A stretch of DNA of 7,744 nucleotides, taken from positions 4,456 through 12,199 of the forward strand of contig DCFV01000124.1 of NCBI GenBank assembly GCA_002314435.1, read 5' to 3'. The notes below the pieces were generated by a model. That model made no database searches and was not told where the DNA came from. It was given only the letters and a program-made list of their open reading frames with translations. Made by a program: the position numbers and the translations under genes. This DNA is from Acidobacteriaceae bacterium UBA1795 (GTDB taxonomy: Bacteria > Acidobacteriota > Terriglobia > Terriglobales > Acidobacteriaceae). Positions 6,397-7,744 of this stretch are shown here, piece by piece (within the stretch, counting starts at the first letter, position 1; every line of letters starts with the position of its first letter).

Positions 6397-6412
6397 AGAG
6401 GAGCTTTCCTCT
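6397..6412 (-). promoter_or_regulatory. Hairpin covering the gltX ribosome binding site
   Basis: On the minus strand AGAGGA, a four-base AAGC loop and TCCTCT form a perfect six-pair stem just before the gltX ATG at 6393. The left arm is the only good Shine-Dalgarno, so the fold would hide it from the ribosome. The sequence is seen directly; a regulatory role is inferred. Confidence 0.4.
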
Positions 6413-6462
6413 TTGATGCTATCAGCTTTGGGCTGGAGCCAGTCTCGCGGCGCGGGAGAGCA

Positions 6463-6762
6463 CTAGGTGCGCGGCGGCGCGGGTGGGTAGGGGTAGCTGA
6501 GCGCGCCCGGTGCGTCCGGCACGGTCTTCCACTCCGCAAAGGCAAGGATGTAAATCAGGACGAGGCTGCCGAGGGGCAGCAGGTTGAGCATCGAGAGCCA
6601 GGGCGAAAAGCCGGCCTTTTTGCAGATGAACCAGAAGGGCACGATGAAGACGATCAGGGCCATGATGGTGACGACGGCGATGATCGGAAGAACGGCGGCC
6701 ATGATGCGGGCCGCCTGCTCCGGGTTCGGTGGGGTCTGCAGCAGCAGAAGAGCGAAGTGCAT
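6463..6762 (-). CDS. Small two-helix membrane protein of unknown function
   Basis: Predicted 99-residue inner-membrane protein with no assignable function. After a short N-terminus (MHFALLLLQTPPNPEQAARI), one long hydrophobic stretch spans about 20-47 (AAVLPIIAVVTIMALIVFIV, then PFWFICKKAG). A second spans about 54-77 (WLSMLNLLPLGSLVLIYILA). The short loop KKAGFSPW is basic and therefore probably cytoplasmic. The tail is proline-rich (SYPYPPAPPRT). The layout KKAG-SPW-NLLP-G recalls small uncharacterised membrane proteins found widely in bacteria; I cannot name the family with confidence. I chose the ATG at 6762 because GGAGA lies 7 bases upstream; the longer frame from 6828 adds 22 unlikely residues. 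It is between the M14 peptidase gene (86 bases upstream) and gltX (69 bases downstream) on the same strand. Confidence 0.75.
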   Translation of the reverse strand: MHFALLLLQTPPNPEQAARIMAAVLPIIAVVTIMALIVFIVPFWFICKKAGFSPWLSMLNLLPLGSLVLIYILAFAEWKTVPDAPGALSYPYPPAPPRT

Positions 6763-6848
6763 GGGAGTTCTCCGCAGAAGAGGATGAAAGCTCCCCGCCA
6801 CAGTACGGCCAATCGCGGCAAACTGCAATCGAATTTTCGCGTCGCGCC

Positions 6849-7744
6849 TTACTCCATTGGCACGCCGTCGAGCGAGAGCAATCGGCCCACCGGGTACTCG
6901 CCGACGTGGTTTGCCTTTCCCCAGGGCGAACGGTCGTAGAAGAACTCGAGCCGCGCCCGGGGGCTCGCAGCAAAGCGCGGGTCAGCGGCCACGCGATGTT
7001 CGAACTCGGCCTTGAGCGCGGGGTCCTTGGCCAGTTCTTCGCGCGCCAGCTTCTCCAGCACGTAGCCCTCGCCGAACTCGCGCTGTTCAAACACGGAGTC
7101 GAAGAAGCCCCATCGCAACGCGGAGTCGGGCGCGTCCGGCTCAAGCCAATGAATCGCGACTTTGGACAGGCGCTGATCGAGAGTGACGACGACTGAACCG
7201 GCAGGGAAGGTCAACGTCTCCGTTGCGAGCGTGCAGGCACCAAAGCGGCCCGGCTCTGCGCCGCCGCCCTCGCCGCGAAACGTGGGGTGGCGGCCTTCGA
7301 ACGGAGGCCCCTGCCACTCCATGCCGGTGCAGCGGTAACGCTCTACCTTGCCGGTCCACGGGGCGGTGGTGTGGCGCATGGCCACGTCGTGCGCGGCGAG
7401 CACGTCGATCACGTGCGTCCATTGCGGCGGCACAATGTAAGCGGCGGGTGGCGTGGTCCAGGCAGTCACCTTCGCGCCGGTCGAGAGCGGTAGTGATGCG
7501 TTCCACGGTTCGTGCGTGTAGCTCACCCACATCGTACCGGAGACCTCGCTCAGCGCGCGCTTGTACTGGTAGCCGCGGAACTCGACAGGCGTGGTTTCGC
7601 CATTGGGCCCGATAGCGAGAGGGAAGTGCTCGTTGCCAAGCGCGTGCGCGCCGAGTTGGGCCGCGTCAGCGTCTGCCTGCTGGTTCAGCGTGATCAGCTT
7701 CGCCGTGTCGCGATTCAGCACTTCAAGCAGCGCGCGCAGAATCT
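6849..7744 (-). CDS. Zinc carboxypeptidase, peptidase family M14, C-terminal part (cut by window edge)
   Basis: The last 297 codons of a gene entering from the right edge; the frame is open to 7742 with no stop, so it continues beyond the window and a GTG at 7721 is not a credible start. PVEFRGYQYKRALSEVSGT, TTPPAAYIVPPQWTHVIDVL, TTAPWTGKVERYRCTGMEWQ, PFEGRHPTF and the ending FFYDRSPWGKANHVGEYPVG resemble the region after the catalytic domain in large M14 carboxypeptidases annotated in Acidobacteriota and Bacteroidota. Those are usually exported enzymes that remove C-terminal amino acids from peptides. The zinc ligands and catalytic residues lie in the missing N-terminal half, so activity cannot be judged here. 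SVVVTLDQRLSKVAIHWLEP and DSALRWGFFDSVFEQREFGE suggest a beta-sandwich with an appended helical tail. The stop at 6849 is followed by the 99-residue membrane-protein gene after 86 bases. Family assignment rests on remembered sequence resemblance. Confidence 0.8.
   Translation of the reverse strand, partial: ILRALLEVLNRDTAKLITLNQQADADAAQLGAHALGNEHFPLAIGPNGETTPVEFRGYQYKRALSEVSGTMWVSYTHEPWNASLPLSTGAKVTAWTTPPAAYIVPPQWTHVIDVLAAHDVAMRHTTAPWTGKVERYRCTGMEWQGPPFEGRHPTFRGEGGGAEPGRFGACTLATETLTFPAGSVVVTLDQRLSKVAIHWLEPDAPDSALRWGFFDSVFEQREFGEGYVLEKLAREELAKDPALKAEFEHRVAADPRFAASPRARLEFFYDRSPWGKANHVGEYPVGRLLSLDGVPME

Noticed and set aside
6447..6483. Direct repeat GCGGCGCGGG (6447-6456 and 6474-6483) around the stop of the 99-residue gene
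   Set aside because: Low-complexity GC-rich sequence; ten-base matches of this kind are expected by chance.
6764..6773. GGAGTTCTCC palindrome at the ribosome site of the 99-residue gene
   Set aside because: The arms are too close to fold into a stable hairpin; I did not count it as a third example of a hidden ribosome site.
6763..6848. Possible promoter (TTGCAG, 17 bases, TACTGT on the minus strand) before the 99-residue gene
   Set aside because: Each hexamer matches only three of six consensus bases, so it is not distinguishable from background.
6422..7144. Minus-strand 240-codon frame overlapping the M14 peptidase end and the 99-residue gene
   Set aside because: It is out of frame with both genes, rich in Arg, Ser and Pro as expected of a shifted high-GC frame, and would need both supported genes to be wrong.

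Overview
This is an ordinary housekeeping stretch from a GC-rich (about 60%) Gram-negative bacterium. The Kdo-pathway isomerase gene kdsD implies a lipopolysaccharide outer membrane. A periplasmic thiol-redox pair, a glutaminyl-tRNA synthetase and an M14 peptidase of a type I associate with Acidobacteriota fit the family Acidobacteriaceae (Terriglobia). That assignment is inferred from protein resemblance and gene content only; there is no rRNA or other marker in the window. No mobile element, CRISPR array, tRNA or phage gene was seen.

Layout. Bases 1-1896 are on the minus strand, transcribed right to left: kdsD (907-1896), a small two-helix membrane protein of unknown function (518-862), then the 5' part of proS (1-421, running off the left edge). 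Divergent from kdsD, across a 69-base gap, is a plus-strand two-gene unit: a membrane-anchored TlpA-type thioredoxin (1966-2607) and, 5 bases later, a secreted free-standing domain resembling the N-terminal (alpha) domain of DsbD (2613-3107). A strong hairpin at 3131-3160 separates this unit from the convergent minus-strand block. That block reads from the right edge as the C-terminal part of an M14-type carboxypeptidase (6849-7744, cut by the window), a 99-residue two-helix membrane protein (6463-6762), gltX (4933-6393) and glnS (3182-4888).

How the genes relate. gltX and glnS are paralogous class I synthetases 44 bases apart on one strand, probably co-transcribed; together they charge tRNA-Glu and tRNA-Gln directly. 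proS adds a third aminoacyl-tRNA synthetase. The tlpA-like and DsbD-N-like genes look like a translationally coupled extracytoplasmic thiol relay, although no membrane electron conduit (DsbD beta domain or CcdA) is visible here.

The most interesting non-coding signals are two overlapping inverted repeats around the tlpA -10 element, Shine-Dalgarno and start codon (1932-1966), and a hairpin that would pair the gltX Shine-Dalgarno (6397-6412). I found no convincing novel system. The items below are modest, checkable observations.
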